Shown here piece by piece: positions 14,029-20,448 of a stretch of DNA of 25,434 nt (positions within the stretch are counted from its first letter, which is position 1; each line of letters begins with the position of its first letter). The position numbers and the translations under genes were made by a program. This DNA is from an uncultured bacterium (lineage in GTDB: Bacteria; Planctomycetota; Phycisphaerae; Sedimentisphaerales; Anaerobacaceae), in NCBI GenBank assembly GCA_913009865.1, contig CAJVYK010000008.1, forward strand, positions 1 through 25,434, read 5' to 3'. A model generated the notes under the pieces. The model was not told the origin of the DNA. It did not search any database and saw nothing but the letters and a program-made list of their open reading frames with translations.

Positions 14029-14139
14029 TTCGAAAGCATCAGGTAAGAGTATGATCGGGGACTTTACCGCAATCAAACAAAGTGACCGTGATCTGACCCC
14101 GAATTATGTACCACACTCTATTAGAGGGGTTATCCAACC

Positions 14140-14691
14140 GTGACCCACTGCTCATATTACGCTACTGATTGGCGTTTTTCTTCAACCAAACGCATCTTTC
14201 AAGCACTGTCCGACGGTCTGAAGGACGTACGGTGTGATTTCAGCAAAGCGCAAGAGGAGTTTGAAATAGATGACGCTCTGGAACATACGGAGAGTTTATT
14301 GGGCATAGCGTTTGTGACGGCCCAAACCTATATCGCCGGAACAGTCTCTGATGCCTATAAACTCAAGGGGGCTGGTAGCGAACTGACAAAGGAACGATTG
14401 CTCAAAGATTACGGTGATAGGTTGGCAGGGTCAGCGGTAACAAGGATGGAACTCTGCGACGCCATTGCGAATTACTTTAAGCATCACGATGAATGGAATA
14501 GTTGGTCAGCAAAAGGTCGGCACCAAAAGACAGTTTCTATTCTTCGTGCCGCTGGCATAGAAGAGAACGATGAGTTCCCGTGTCGTAAGGCCGCAGACAT
14601 ACTGTGGTCAAACAACGATGGCTCGGATTTAAAGCCGCTTCTTTCGTTGATTTCAAGTTGGCGGGAAGCAGTAATTGCAGCCTGCAAGTAG
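14140..14691 (+). CDS. Hypothetical protein, possible integron-cassette ORF
   Basis: This 183-residue soluble, mostly helical protein starts with GTG at 14140; AGAGGGG about 10 nt upstream is an acceptable ribosome-binding site. Visible segments are RIFQALSDGLKDVRCDFSKA, EFEIDDALEHTESLLGIAFV, TRMELCDAIANYFKHHDEW and a closing SLISSWREAVIAACK. There is no signal peptide, no membrane helix and no enzyme motif that I recognise. It is alone between hicBA and the larB operon on the other strand, and an attC-like hairpin lies 71 bp after its stop, in the orientation expected of a gene cassette. Function is unknown. Confidence 0.7.
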   Translation: MTHCSYYATDWRFSSTKRIFQALSDGLKDVRCDFSKAQEEFEIDDALEHTESLLGIAFVTAQTYIAGTVSDAYKLKGAGSELTKERLLKDYGDRLAGSAVTRMELCDAIANYFKHHDEWNSWSAKGRHQKTVSILRAAGIEENDEFPCRKAADILWSNNDGSDLKPLLSLISSWREAVIAACK

Positions 14692-14761
14692 ATTGGTAGT
14701 GCTTCATTGTATCCCTGAAGATTCGGCAGGTCAAAGCGGGGGCTTTCCAATCCAAACACGC

Positions 14762-14824
14762 ACCCAACACGTGGTTGCAGCCGACGCGCTTCGCTTCGCG
14801 CGCAGCCCAACCGCACCGTTAGCA
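14762..14824 (+). other. attC-like (integron recombination) site
   Basis: A 63-nt imperfect hairpin. A left box acccaac (RYYYAAC, 14762-14768) faces a right box gttagca (14818-14824; one mismatch to GTTRRRY). Inside are a 7-bp stem (gtggttg 14771-14777 with caaccgcac 14808-14814, one G-T), an asymmetric internal loop, and a 5-bp stem cgcgc/gcgcg (14785-14789 / 14798-14802) around an 8-nt terminal loop. Size, box spacing and asymmetry fit attC sites, and it follows the ORF at 14140-14691 in the correct orientation. No integrase or second attC is in the window. Confidence 0.5.
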
Positions 14825-14942
14825 GCTTCGCCAAGAATGTGAGGTATGGATAATATCGCACCTGGCCCCCGGCAGGTCGTTAGTCTCTGGTATTGAGCCT
14901 GAAGTCTTGTGTCTCAATTCTCCTGTATTCTGTCTCCTTTTT

Positions 14943-15710
14943 TTATTTTCCTGCTTCTATTTTTCTGTTTATAAGAGTTGCGGTTATGCCTGCGGAAAAG
15001 CCATTGTCGATGTTAGTAACGGTAACGCCGGCGGCACAACTGTTCAGCATCGTCAAAAGGGCAGCGATTCCGCCAAAGCTGGCACCGAAGCCGACACTGG
15101 TCGGCACAGCAATTACCGGGCAGTCAACCATCCCGCCTACCACGCCGGCCAATGCCCCTTCCATTCCTGCTACGACAATGATAATGTTGGCGTTTTGCAG
15201 CTTCGGCAGAGCTGTGAGTAATCTGTGCAGGCCGGCTACCCCGACATCGGCAATCAGCTCTGTCCGTTGGCCCATAATCTCAGCGGTAACTTTTGCCTCG
15301 GCTGCGACTGGCAAATCAGCGGTCCCTGCGGTAACTATCGGTAAAACGGCCTTGGAGTTTGGTATTTTCTTCTGCTCCAGGACAATCGCCCTGGCCAATT
15401 TTTCGTATCGTACCTGCGGGAATTTCTTTGTTTTGGCCAGCGCCTCGAAAATATGCTCCTCGGCTCTGGTGGCTAAAACGTTATTGTCTTTCTCAGCTAA
15501 GCTCGAGAAGATTTTAACTATCTGTTCAGTAGTTTTGCCGGGGCAGTAGATGACTTCGGGGAAGCCGCGGCGAATCTGGCGATGATGGTCGATGCAGGCA
15601 AAGCCCAAATCCTCGAACGGCAACAGCCGCAGTTTCTCAATCGCCCGGTCAATATCGATTTCGCCGTTCTTAACCTGCTCTAACAATTTTTTTAATTGCT
15701 GACTATTCAC
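14943..15710 (-). CDS. larB: Nickel-pincer cofactor biosynthesis protein LarB
   Basis: About 255 residues from the GTG at 15710, whose codon overlaps the tsaD stop by 8 bp; a TTG at 15728 is an alternative. The N-terminal part (KLLEQVKNGEIDIDRAIEKL, LGFACIDHHRQIRRGFPEVI) and the C-terminal PurE-like core (TAGTADLPVAAEA, IADVGVAGLHRLL, VAGMEGALAGVVGGMVDCPV, TSVGFGASFGG) are diagnostic. LarB carboxylates the pyridinium ring of nicotinic acid adenine dinucleotide and releases AMP, the first step towards the nickel-pincer nucleotide of lactate racemase-type enzymes. LarC and LarE are not in the window. It is the last gene of a four-gene minus-strand operon. Confidence 0.93.
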   Translation of the reverse strand: MNSQQLKKLLEQVKNGEIDIDRAIEKLRLLPFEDLGFACIDHHRQIRRGFPEVIYCPGKTTEQIVKIFSSLAEKDNNVLATRAEEHIFEALAKTKKFPQVRYEKLARAIVLEQKKIPNSKAVLPIVTAGTADLPVAAEAKVTAEIMGQRTELIADVGVAGLHRLLTALPKLQNANIIIVVAGMEGALAGVVGGMVDCPVIAVPTSVGFGASFGGIAALLTMLNSCAAGVTVTNIDNGFSAGITATLINRKIEAGK

Positions 15711-16743
15711 TATACGCTTTCGGTTCAAGAGTTAGGTCTGCAAAGAGACCGGCTTTGAATTTGTAATATGCCAGTGAAGCTACCATAACCGCATTGTCGG
15801 TGCAATACTGTTTTGGTGCGATGAGCAGTTTTTTTGCGTCGGTATTCGAGTTACACATTTCTCGCAGGCCGGCTCGCAGTCGGCTGTTCGCTGCTACTCC
15901 GCCGCCGAGCAGGATGGTTTCGGCGCCGATTCTTTCGGCAGCCCGCTGCGTTTTCTTTACGAGCACATCGACCACCGCCGCCTGAAATGATGCTGCAATG
16001 TCGGCTATTTCGTTTTCACTCATCGAATCGACTTTATTTTCGCCTTTCATATCCTGGCCGCGGCAGTAATACAGCACTGCGGTTTTAATCCCGCTGAAGG
16101 AAAAATCCAGCGACTCGGCCCCTAACATTGAGCGAGGGAATTCGATTGCGTCTGGATTTCCTTCTTTTGCGATTCTTTCGATAGCAGGGCCGCCGGGATA
16201 GGGTAATTTCAGGATTGTTGCAACTTTGTCAAAGGCCTCGCCGGCGGCATCGTCAATAGTAGAGCCGAGCAGCTTTAACTCCAGAGCAGATTCGGCATCA
16301 TAAAGACAGGTATGTCCGCCCGATACTATCAAAGCAACAGCGGGCAGTTTTAGATTTTGCTCAGTCAGCATCGCCGATTGCAGATGAGCGTGCAGATGAT
16401 TGATTGCTATCAGGGGCTTGTCCCAGATGAAACTAAGAGTTTTAGCAGCGGTAACGCCTACGATTAGGGCAACGGTCAGGCCGGGCTGATTTGCGATGGC
16501 GATTGCGTCTATTTCGTCTTTGCTGATATTGGCCTGTTCGATTGCCTCAGCTATGACGGGGTATATTTTTTCGATGTGTGCGCGGGATGCTATTTCGGGG
16601 ACAACACCGCCGTATTTTTCGTGCAGTTTGGTCTGCGAAGCTATTATAGAGGATTTGATAGTCTTGCCATTGGCGACAACCGCCGCAGCAGTTTCATCAC
16701 AACTGGTTTCAATACCAAGGATGTTTATGGATTTTGCCCGCAT
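15703..16743 (-). CDS. tsaD: tRNA N6-adenosine threonylcarbamoyltransferase
   Basis: This 346-residue Kae1/TsaD protein transfers the threonylcarbamoyl group to A37 of tRNAs reading ANN codons, together with TsaB, TsaE and TsaC partners not seen here. Start chosen at the ATG 16743 (RAKSINILGIETSCDETA); an upstream TTG would add 12 residues. Diagnostic features are the N-terminal GIETSCDETA ATPase strand, PEIASRAHIE, the metal-binding H116-x3-H120 (NHLHAHLQSAM), IVSGGHTCLY, GEAFDKVA and a C-terminal LGGGVAANSRLR with CTDNAVMVA. Length is standard. It begins 42 bp after the DUF362 gene and its stop overlaps larB, so it is translated within the operon. Confidence 0.97.
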   Translation of the reverse strand: MRAKSINILGIETSCDETAAAVVANGKTIKSSIIASQTKLHEKYGGVVPEIASRAHIEKIYPVIAEAIEQANISKDEIDAIAIANQPGLTVALIVGVTAAKTLSFIWDKPLIAINHLHAHLQSAMLTEQNLKLPAVALIVSGGHTCLYDAESALELKLLGSTIDDAAGEAFDKVATILKLPYPGGPAIERIAKEGNPDAIEFPRSMLGAESLDFSFSGIKTAVLYYCRGQDMKGENKVDSMSENEIADIAASFQAAVVDVLVKKTQRAAERIGAETILLGGGVAANSRLRAGLREMCNSNTDAKKLLIAPKQYCTDNAVMVASLAYYKFKAGLFADLTLEPKAYSE

Positions 16744-16785
16744 AGCATAGATATTAGCTGAACAAACCGGATGTGTCAATCCAGG

Positions 16786-17754
16786 TTAACGGCGGCGAGA
16801 TTGGAATTTTTCTACCGCGGATCCGGCTAAGAGTAATATTTGTTTGCAGATGCTTTTGCAGACGTGTAATAATGAAAACCTTATTGGAACCGGCTCTGGC
16901 AATTCGAAATCTGTACATACGTTTTCCGGCAATGAATCGCCTACGATTTTTATTTTGTCCAGGTCGCAACAGCCGAAACCCGTTTGTTTCGCTGTTTTGA
17001 TAATCGGCATCTCTTCCGGCTCGACATCGACCAGTTTGGCACAGACGATTTCACAGGCAATTGGGTCGGTTCCGCCGATGAGCCAACCCAGCGGCCTGGC
17101 TCTGCCGCGAATCGGCCCGGGGCCGTCCATAGCTGTAACAGCATCGATTATGGTCAAGGCGGGATTTAGAAATTTATATATCCCGATGAGTAATTCGCAA
17201 AAATCGTCGGCATTTTTACCTTTCGCAAAATGCCAATAAGCTTTTTGCTTACCGCTGACACAGCCGAACATATTCTTAACTGCAAATGTCGCCACTAACT
17301 GCTGATGCGTTTTGAACTTGGCTAAATTTATAATTGTCTCGGCATCGAGTGCAACCGAGCTTATGCCGACTGTGGTGTTATCTGTTCCTATTCGGCACTT
17401 CTTTGGCTTATCGAGTTGTTTTACAGGCACGGCTAATTTCTTTAAGTCCTCTTCCATGTTTAGCGCCTTTATGCAGGTGAACACATTACCCCAGGCAGGT
17501 GAGTCGCCGATGAAGGGCTTTGCACCGAAATCTTTCAGGAGCCGAGCGGTCTCGATGATTATCGCTGGGTCGGTTTGGGTGGCACAACGGCGGGCTCTGG
17601 GAGCGATGAAATTCGGCTTAAGCAGGACGGTATCGCCGCGACTTATAAATTTTTCCAGTCCGCCGAGGAGTTCGAAATGTTTTTGTATCGCCTCAGCGAT
17701 TTTGCCCCGGCCATAGTTGGTGCATTGGGTTAATGTTACGGTTGGACTGGACAT
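16786..17754 (-). CDS. DUF362-domain protein
   Basis: From the ATG at 17754 this is 322 residues. The DUF362 (PF04015) core is evident: VLLKPNFIAPRARRCATQTD, FGAKPFIGDSPAWGN, INLAKFKTHQQLVATFAVKNMFG, IIDAVTAMDGPGPIRGRARP, GGTDPIACEIVCAKLV. Many family members carry C-terminal 2[4Fe-4S] ferredoxin motifs; this one does not (only isolated Cys residues such as HVCKSICK), so it is the cluster-free type. The biochemical role is unknown. The longer frame up to 18021 was rejected because it runs through the upstream lipoprotein gene. It starts 8 bp after the lipoprotein stop, in the same operon as tsaD and larB. Confidence 0.87.
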   Translation of the reverse strand: MSSPTVTLTQCTNYGRGKIAEAIQKHFELLGGLEKFISRGDTVLLKPNFIAPRARRCATQTDPAIIIETARLLKDFGAKPFIGDSPAWGNVFTCIKALNMEEDLKKLAVPVKQLDKPKKCRIGTDNTTVGISSVALDAETIINLAKFKTHQQLVATFAVKNMFGCVSGKQKAYWHFAKGKNADDFCELLIGIYKFLNPALTIIDAVTAMDGPGPIRGRARPLGWLIGGTDPIACEIVCAKLVDVEPEEMPIIKTAKQTGFGCCDLDKIKIVGDSLPENVCTDFELPEPVPIRFSLLHVCKSICKQILLLAGSAVEKFQSRRR

Positions 17755-17762
17755 ACAGCGGC

Positions 17763-18566
17763 TCAATCGTTTATCCTGGTACAAACAATTAGATAGGTTC
17801 TGATAGCTGGTTTGCGTTCGTCTTTGCTGAAAAATAAGCCGGCTAAAGTTATTTGGTCGGTGTATTTTACCGGCCCTAAGAAGACAAAATCGCCAGGGCT
17901 CATTTTCAATCCGAAGCCGGCGGAAGTAAAAAGGAACTCGCCCGATTTTTCGCGAGCCGCTAATTGCGGGATTGCGTTCCTTATCGGTGATGGAAATACC
18001 GGCTGAGCATTGACATTGCATACGCCTCTTGAGCCGGGAATCTTTTCAGCTTTTATCCGCAGGACAAGTTCACCCGGCCCAACGGTCGCCCCTTCGATTG
18101 AGTCATCGGTTGAGACATAAAAGATGGTTTGTTTCCTGTATAATCTTGCAATGATAAGGTCATTGGCCTGGCCGTCAGCTAACAACAGCGAAACTGTCTC
18201 TATTTTTTTACCGCCGGCGGCACGCAACAAACCGGCAACTTCATTCCACATTTGGATTTGGCCGAAGCCGGCTGAAAATGAGTTGGCGGCGAATGCGTCG
18301 TAATCATTAAACTGCAGTTGTTTTGTATGTAGTACCTGCCAAATATCGTCTAATGCGCTGATGTTCTCGGCTGGTATTTCAAAAATATAGACATCAAAAT
18401 TTATCGTTTTTAACAATTGTCCGCCTAATCGTCTGTTACTTTGAGAGGGGGCTATATCGCCAATTTTGACGTGCCGCCATATAGACTCGTTTTTCTCAGG
18501 GCTGTTGCAGCCTGTCAGCAGCAAGCATGCACAGCTCAAAACTGTGATTTGGAAAAGCCGAACCAT
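17763..18566 (-). CDS. Predicted lipoprotein, unknown function
   Basis: This 267-residue protein has a type II signal peptide: hydrophobic FQITVLSCACLLLTGC with lipobox LTG-C20, so the mature protein is lipidated at Cys20 (no Asp at +2, suggesting outer-membrane sorting if Lol rules apply). The mature part is a soluble mixed alpha/beta protein; segments such as LKTINFDVYIFEIPAENISALDD and GEFLFTSAGFGLKMSPGDFVFLGP suggest a beta-rich C-terminal half resembling secretin-associated or flagellar-type beta domains seen in planctomycete lipoproteins, but I do not recognise a family. It is first in the operon lipoprotein-DUF362-tsaD-larB. A perfect TTGACA -35 with a weak -10 lies directly before its ATG. 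Confidence 0.78.
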   Translation of the reverse strand: MVRLFQITVLSCACLLLTGCNSPEKNESIWRHVKIGDIAPSQSNRRLGGQLLKTINFDVYIFEIPAENISALDDIWQVLHTKQLQFNDYDAFAANSFSAGFGQIQMWNEVAGLLRAAGGKKIETVSLLLADGQANDLIIARLYRKQTIFYVSTDDSIEGATVGPGELVLRIKAEKIPGSRGVCNVNAQPVFPSPIRNAIPQLAAREKSGEFLFTSAGFGLKMSPGDFVFLGPVKYTDQITLAGLFFSKDERKPAIRTYLIVCTRIND

Positions 18567-18572
18567 AAAAAT

Positions 18573-18601
18573 AGATTAGCGATTGGTTTGGCAGCTGTCA
18601 A
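18573..18601 (-). promoter_or_regulatory. Promoter of the lipoprotein-DUF362-tsaD-larB operon
   Basis: Minus strand: perfect TTGACA (18601-18596), 17-nt spacer, TAATCT (18578-18573, weak -10), then 6 nt to the ATG at 18566. If used as drawn, the mRNA would be leaderless. A 15-nt spacing to GCTAAT is the alternative. Confidence 0.5.
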
Positions 18602-18673
18602 TCGTATCTTGTACTGCATAATCAGATCGAGAAAAGTTAATATTCTTGCAAGATTGGCCTGTTGGATGTAAAG

Positions 18674-18719
18674 TAGTTTGTGGTTCGTAGTTGAACTATG
18701 AACTACGAACTCACAACTA
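18674..18719. repeat. Long palindrome next to tRNA-Gln
   Basis: A perfect 10-bp stem (gttcgtagtt 18683-18692 / aactacgaac 18701-18710) around an 8-nt loop is extended by tagtttgtg / cacaactaa with one bulge, giving about 18 bp of pairing. It lies between the divergent lipoprotein operon and tRNA-Gln and shares words with 10836-10855. Confidence 0.7.
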
Positions 18720-18728
18720 AGCACTGGA

Positions 18729-18799
18729 TGGGGAATAGTGTAACGGTAGCACGACTGACTCTGAATCAGTTAGTCGAGGTTCAAATCCTCGTTCCCCAG
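18729..18799 (+). tRNA. tRNA-Gln (anticodon CUG)
   Basis: This 71-nt cloverleaf has acceptor TGGGGAA/TTCCCCA with the U1-A72 pair and G73 typical of tRNA-Gln, anticodon stem ACTGA/TCAGT with loop CTCTGAA (CTG), and T arm CGAGG-TTCAAAT-CCTCG. It reads CAG. CCA is not encoded. It lies 73 bp upstream of the second hicBA pair. Confidence 0.95.
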
Positions 18800-18872
18800 T
18801 GGTTTTTATCAAATATCACCAATGTATATATGTTATTTGTTGTTGTATTGGGGATAAAGGAGGAAAAAGAAT

Positions 18873-19079
18873 ATGAAGTTTCTTATCACTATATTTCAAG
18901 ATGAAGACGGGGTATTCATCGCTGAATGTCCGTCTATCCCCGGCTGTGTGAGTCAGGGTAAGACCGAACAGGACGCTGAGAACAACATTCGAGAAGCAAT
19001 CAAGGAATGTCTTGAAGTGCGAGCTGAAAAAGGTATGCCTCTTACTGTGACTACCCATCAGGTGGAGGTTAGTGTCTAA
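18873..19079 (+). CDS. hicB: HicB-like antitoxin (second pair)
   Basis: This 68-residue HicB-type antitoxin has the canonical partial RNase H-like signature: FLITIFQDEDGVFIAECPSI, PGCVSQGKTEQDAENNIREA, IKECLEVRAEKG. No DNA-binding extension is present. A strong Shine-Dalgarno sequence (AAAGGAGG at 18856-18863, 9 nt before the ATG) contrasts with the first pair, which has none. The stop overlaps the hicA ATG by one base (TAATG). It follows tRNA-Gln on the same strand, so it could be read through from the tRNA promoter. Confidence 0.93.
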   Translation: MKFLITIFQDEDGVFIAECPSIPGCVSQGKTEQDAENNIREAIKECLEVRAEKGMPLTVTTHQVEVSV

Positions 19080-19306
19080 TGTCTCCGGTGCCGCTATTAA
19101 GGCCAAGAGAGGTTATCAAGGCCTTTGAAAAACTTGGCTGGGATGTTGCTCGTCAACGAGGCAGTCACATCATCCTGACTAAGGAAGGGCATATAGCGAC
19201 ACTATCGGTACCCAATCATTCCGAGGTGGCTCGTGGCACTTTGCGAAGTCTCATTGCAAGGGCAGGGATAACGCTTGAGGAGTTCTTAAAAGCATTGGGG
19301 GAATAG
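19079..19306 (+). CDS. hicA: HicA-like mRNA interferase toxin (second pair)
   Basis: This 75-residue HicA protein reads VPLLRPREVIKAFEKLGWDV, then ARQRGSHIILTK with catalytic His H30, the LSVPNHSEVARGTLRSLI strand-helix unit and a C-terminal TLEEFLKAL helix. Translation is coupled to hicB through the TAATG overlap. All expected residues are present. Its sequence is closer to the common 'Y/W-x-x-x-RQ-x-GSH' HicA type than the first pair's. The gene is convergent with exonuclease III, 22 bp apart. Confidence 0.93.
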   Translation: MSPVPLLRPREVIKAFEKLGWDVARQRGSHIILTKEGHIATLSVPNHSEVARGTLRSLIARAGITLEEFLKALGE

Positions 19307-19328
19307 GCCTGTCGGTGAACTTGTTTAT

Positions 19329-20099
19329 TTACCAGTCGAACTCAGCGACAATGGGCGTATGGTCGCTGGGCCGCTCTGCAAGTCGCGGTTTTTTATCTAT
19401 GTAGCAGTCGATACTCTTTTTTGCCAGCGGTTCGGTAGCCATAATATGGTCTAATCGCCAGCCCAGATTGCGACTGACCGAATTTCTCATTCTATAGTCC
19501 CAGAACGTATATTGGCCCGGCTCGGAGCAGTGTTTTCTAAACACATCGACAAAGCCCCACTGCATCACTTCATTCAGAGCATCAGTAACCTCCGGGCAGA
19601 AGCAAACGTGTTCTGATAAACGCTGGGGGTCATAGACATCTATCGGCTCCGGGGCCACATTGAAATCGCCCACCCAAATGACGGGGTCGGTGGGCTTGAA
19701 ATTTTTGTCGAAATACCTGCGCAGGCGATTAAACCAATTTAATTTGTATTCGAACTTTTCAGACTCAGGCAAGTACCCCTGCGGGATATAGGTGTTGACG
19801 ATTGCAATGCCGTTAATTTCAGCCTTTATAAGGCGGGCCTGGTCTTTGGGCTCATCGTTGAAGCCGAATTCAGCGTTTGAGATTTGGCTTCTGCTGAAGA
19901 TAGCTACGCCGTTATAGCTTTTTTGGCCCTTGAAGGCATATTTGTACCCTGTCTTCTTGAACGCATCGGCTGGGAAATCGATATCCTGAACCTTGGTTTC
20001 CTGGACGCAAAGAATGTCCGGCTGATGCTCGGCGAGCCAGGCAAGCAGCAGTCCCAGGCGAACACGCAGGGAGTTGACATTAAAGCTGGCAACTTTCAT
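19329..20099 (-). CDS. xth: Exodeoxyribonuclease III
   Basis: This 256-residue AP endonuclease/3'-5' exonuclease belongs to the Xth family and acts in base excision repair. The four-layer fold is marked by N7 (ASFNVNSLRVR), E34 in CVQETKVQD (metal ligand), the NTYIPQG block with the catalytic Tyr, GDFNVAPEPIDVYDP, the GWRLDHIM segment and the C-terminal SDHTPIVAEF Asp-His pair. All catalytic residues are intact. Length is normal. It is a single gene on the minus strand; its 146-bp upstream spacer is AT-rich and contains aatagtcaat tandem repeats but no clear promoter. Confidence 0.96.
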   Translation of the reverse strand: MKVASFNVNSLRVRLGLLLAWLAEHQPDILCVQETKVQDIDFPADAFKKTGYKYAFKGQKSYNGVAIFSRSQISNAEFGFNDEPKDQARLIKAEINGIAIVNTYIPQGYLPESEKFEYKLNWFNRLRRYFDKNFKPTDPVIWVGDFNVAPEPIDVYDPQRLSEHVCFCPEVTDALNEVMQWGFVDVFRKHCSEPGQYTFWDYRMRNSVSRNLGWRLDHIMATEPLAKKSIDCYIDKKPRLAERPSDHTPIVAEFDW

Positions 20100-20188
20100 T
20101 TTAAGCTATTTTAAAATTGACTATTCACTGCTTATCATTTTTAATTCCAGCTATGAGCTTTTGTGTTAATTCGTAGTTGCTATCTTTT

Positions 20189-20227
20189 TTTTAAATAGTA
20201 AATAGTCAATAATAAATAGTCAATAAC
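20189..20227 (+). repeat. Short AT-rich tandem repeat (aaatagtcaataa)
   Basis: Imperfect copies of 'aaatagt(caata)a' follow a T-run and end just before the ribosome-binding site of the small lipoprotein gene. The word 'attgactatt' (its reverse complement) also occurs at 5502-5511 and 20116-20125. Confidence 0.55.
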
Positions 20228-20245
20228 AAAAGGGAGTTTGAGAAA

Positions 20246-20380
20246 ATGACTAAAAAAATACTTTTGGTGGTCGCTTTAATTATTGTGATGTTTTCATTGG
20301 TGGGCTGTCAAACTGTTCAGGGCATAGGTGAGGATGTTACGTGGGTTGGCGAGAAAGGCGCCGAGATCCTGGACCAGTAA
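20246..20380 (+). CDS. Entericidin-like small lipoprotein (44 residues)
   Basis: This very short gene encodes MTKKILLVVALIIVMFSLVG-C followed by a 23-residue mature peptide (QTVQGIGEDVTWVGEKGAEI...). The type II signal peptide with lipobox LVGC and the 'TVQGIGEDV..VGEKGAE' repeat-like amphipathic tail match the entericidin A/B family (EcnA/EcnB), small cell-envelope lipoproteins once proposed as a toxin-antidote pair in E. coli but widespread as single genes. A ribosome-binding site (AGGGAG, ~10 nt upstream) supports the start. It is convergent with the long glycosyltransferase gene. Entericidins in other species are often stress- or stationary-phase-induced; no such promoter is evident here. 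Confidence 0.85.
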   Translation: MTKKILLVVALIIVMFSLVGCQTVQGIGEDVTWVGEKGAEILDQ

Positions 20381-20448
20381 AATAACCCGCCTACCGAACT
20401 ACATTGAATTCTGCTTCCCGATCTCTTGAAAGATTAGGGTTTTCGGCG

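Noticed and set aside
14893..15549. 218-codon plus-strand frame
   Set aside because: Antisense to larB, which carries diagnostic PurE-like and LarB motifs; the plus frame is low-complexity Ala/Ser/Thr-rich.
17755..18021. Extended N-terminus for the DUF362 gene
   Set aside because: The extra 89 codons lie within the lipoprotein gene in another frame and show no DUF362 similarity.
18729..19306. tRNA-Gln as integration site for an island carrying hicBA
   Set aside because: No integrase and no duplicated tRNA 3' end seen downstream within the window.
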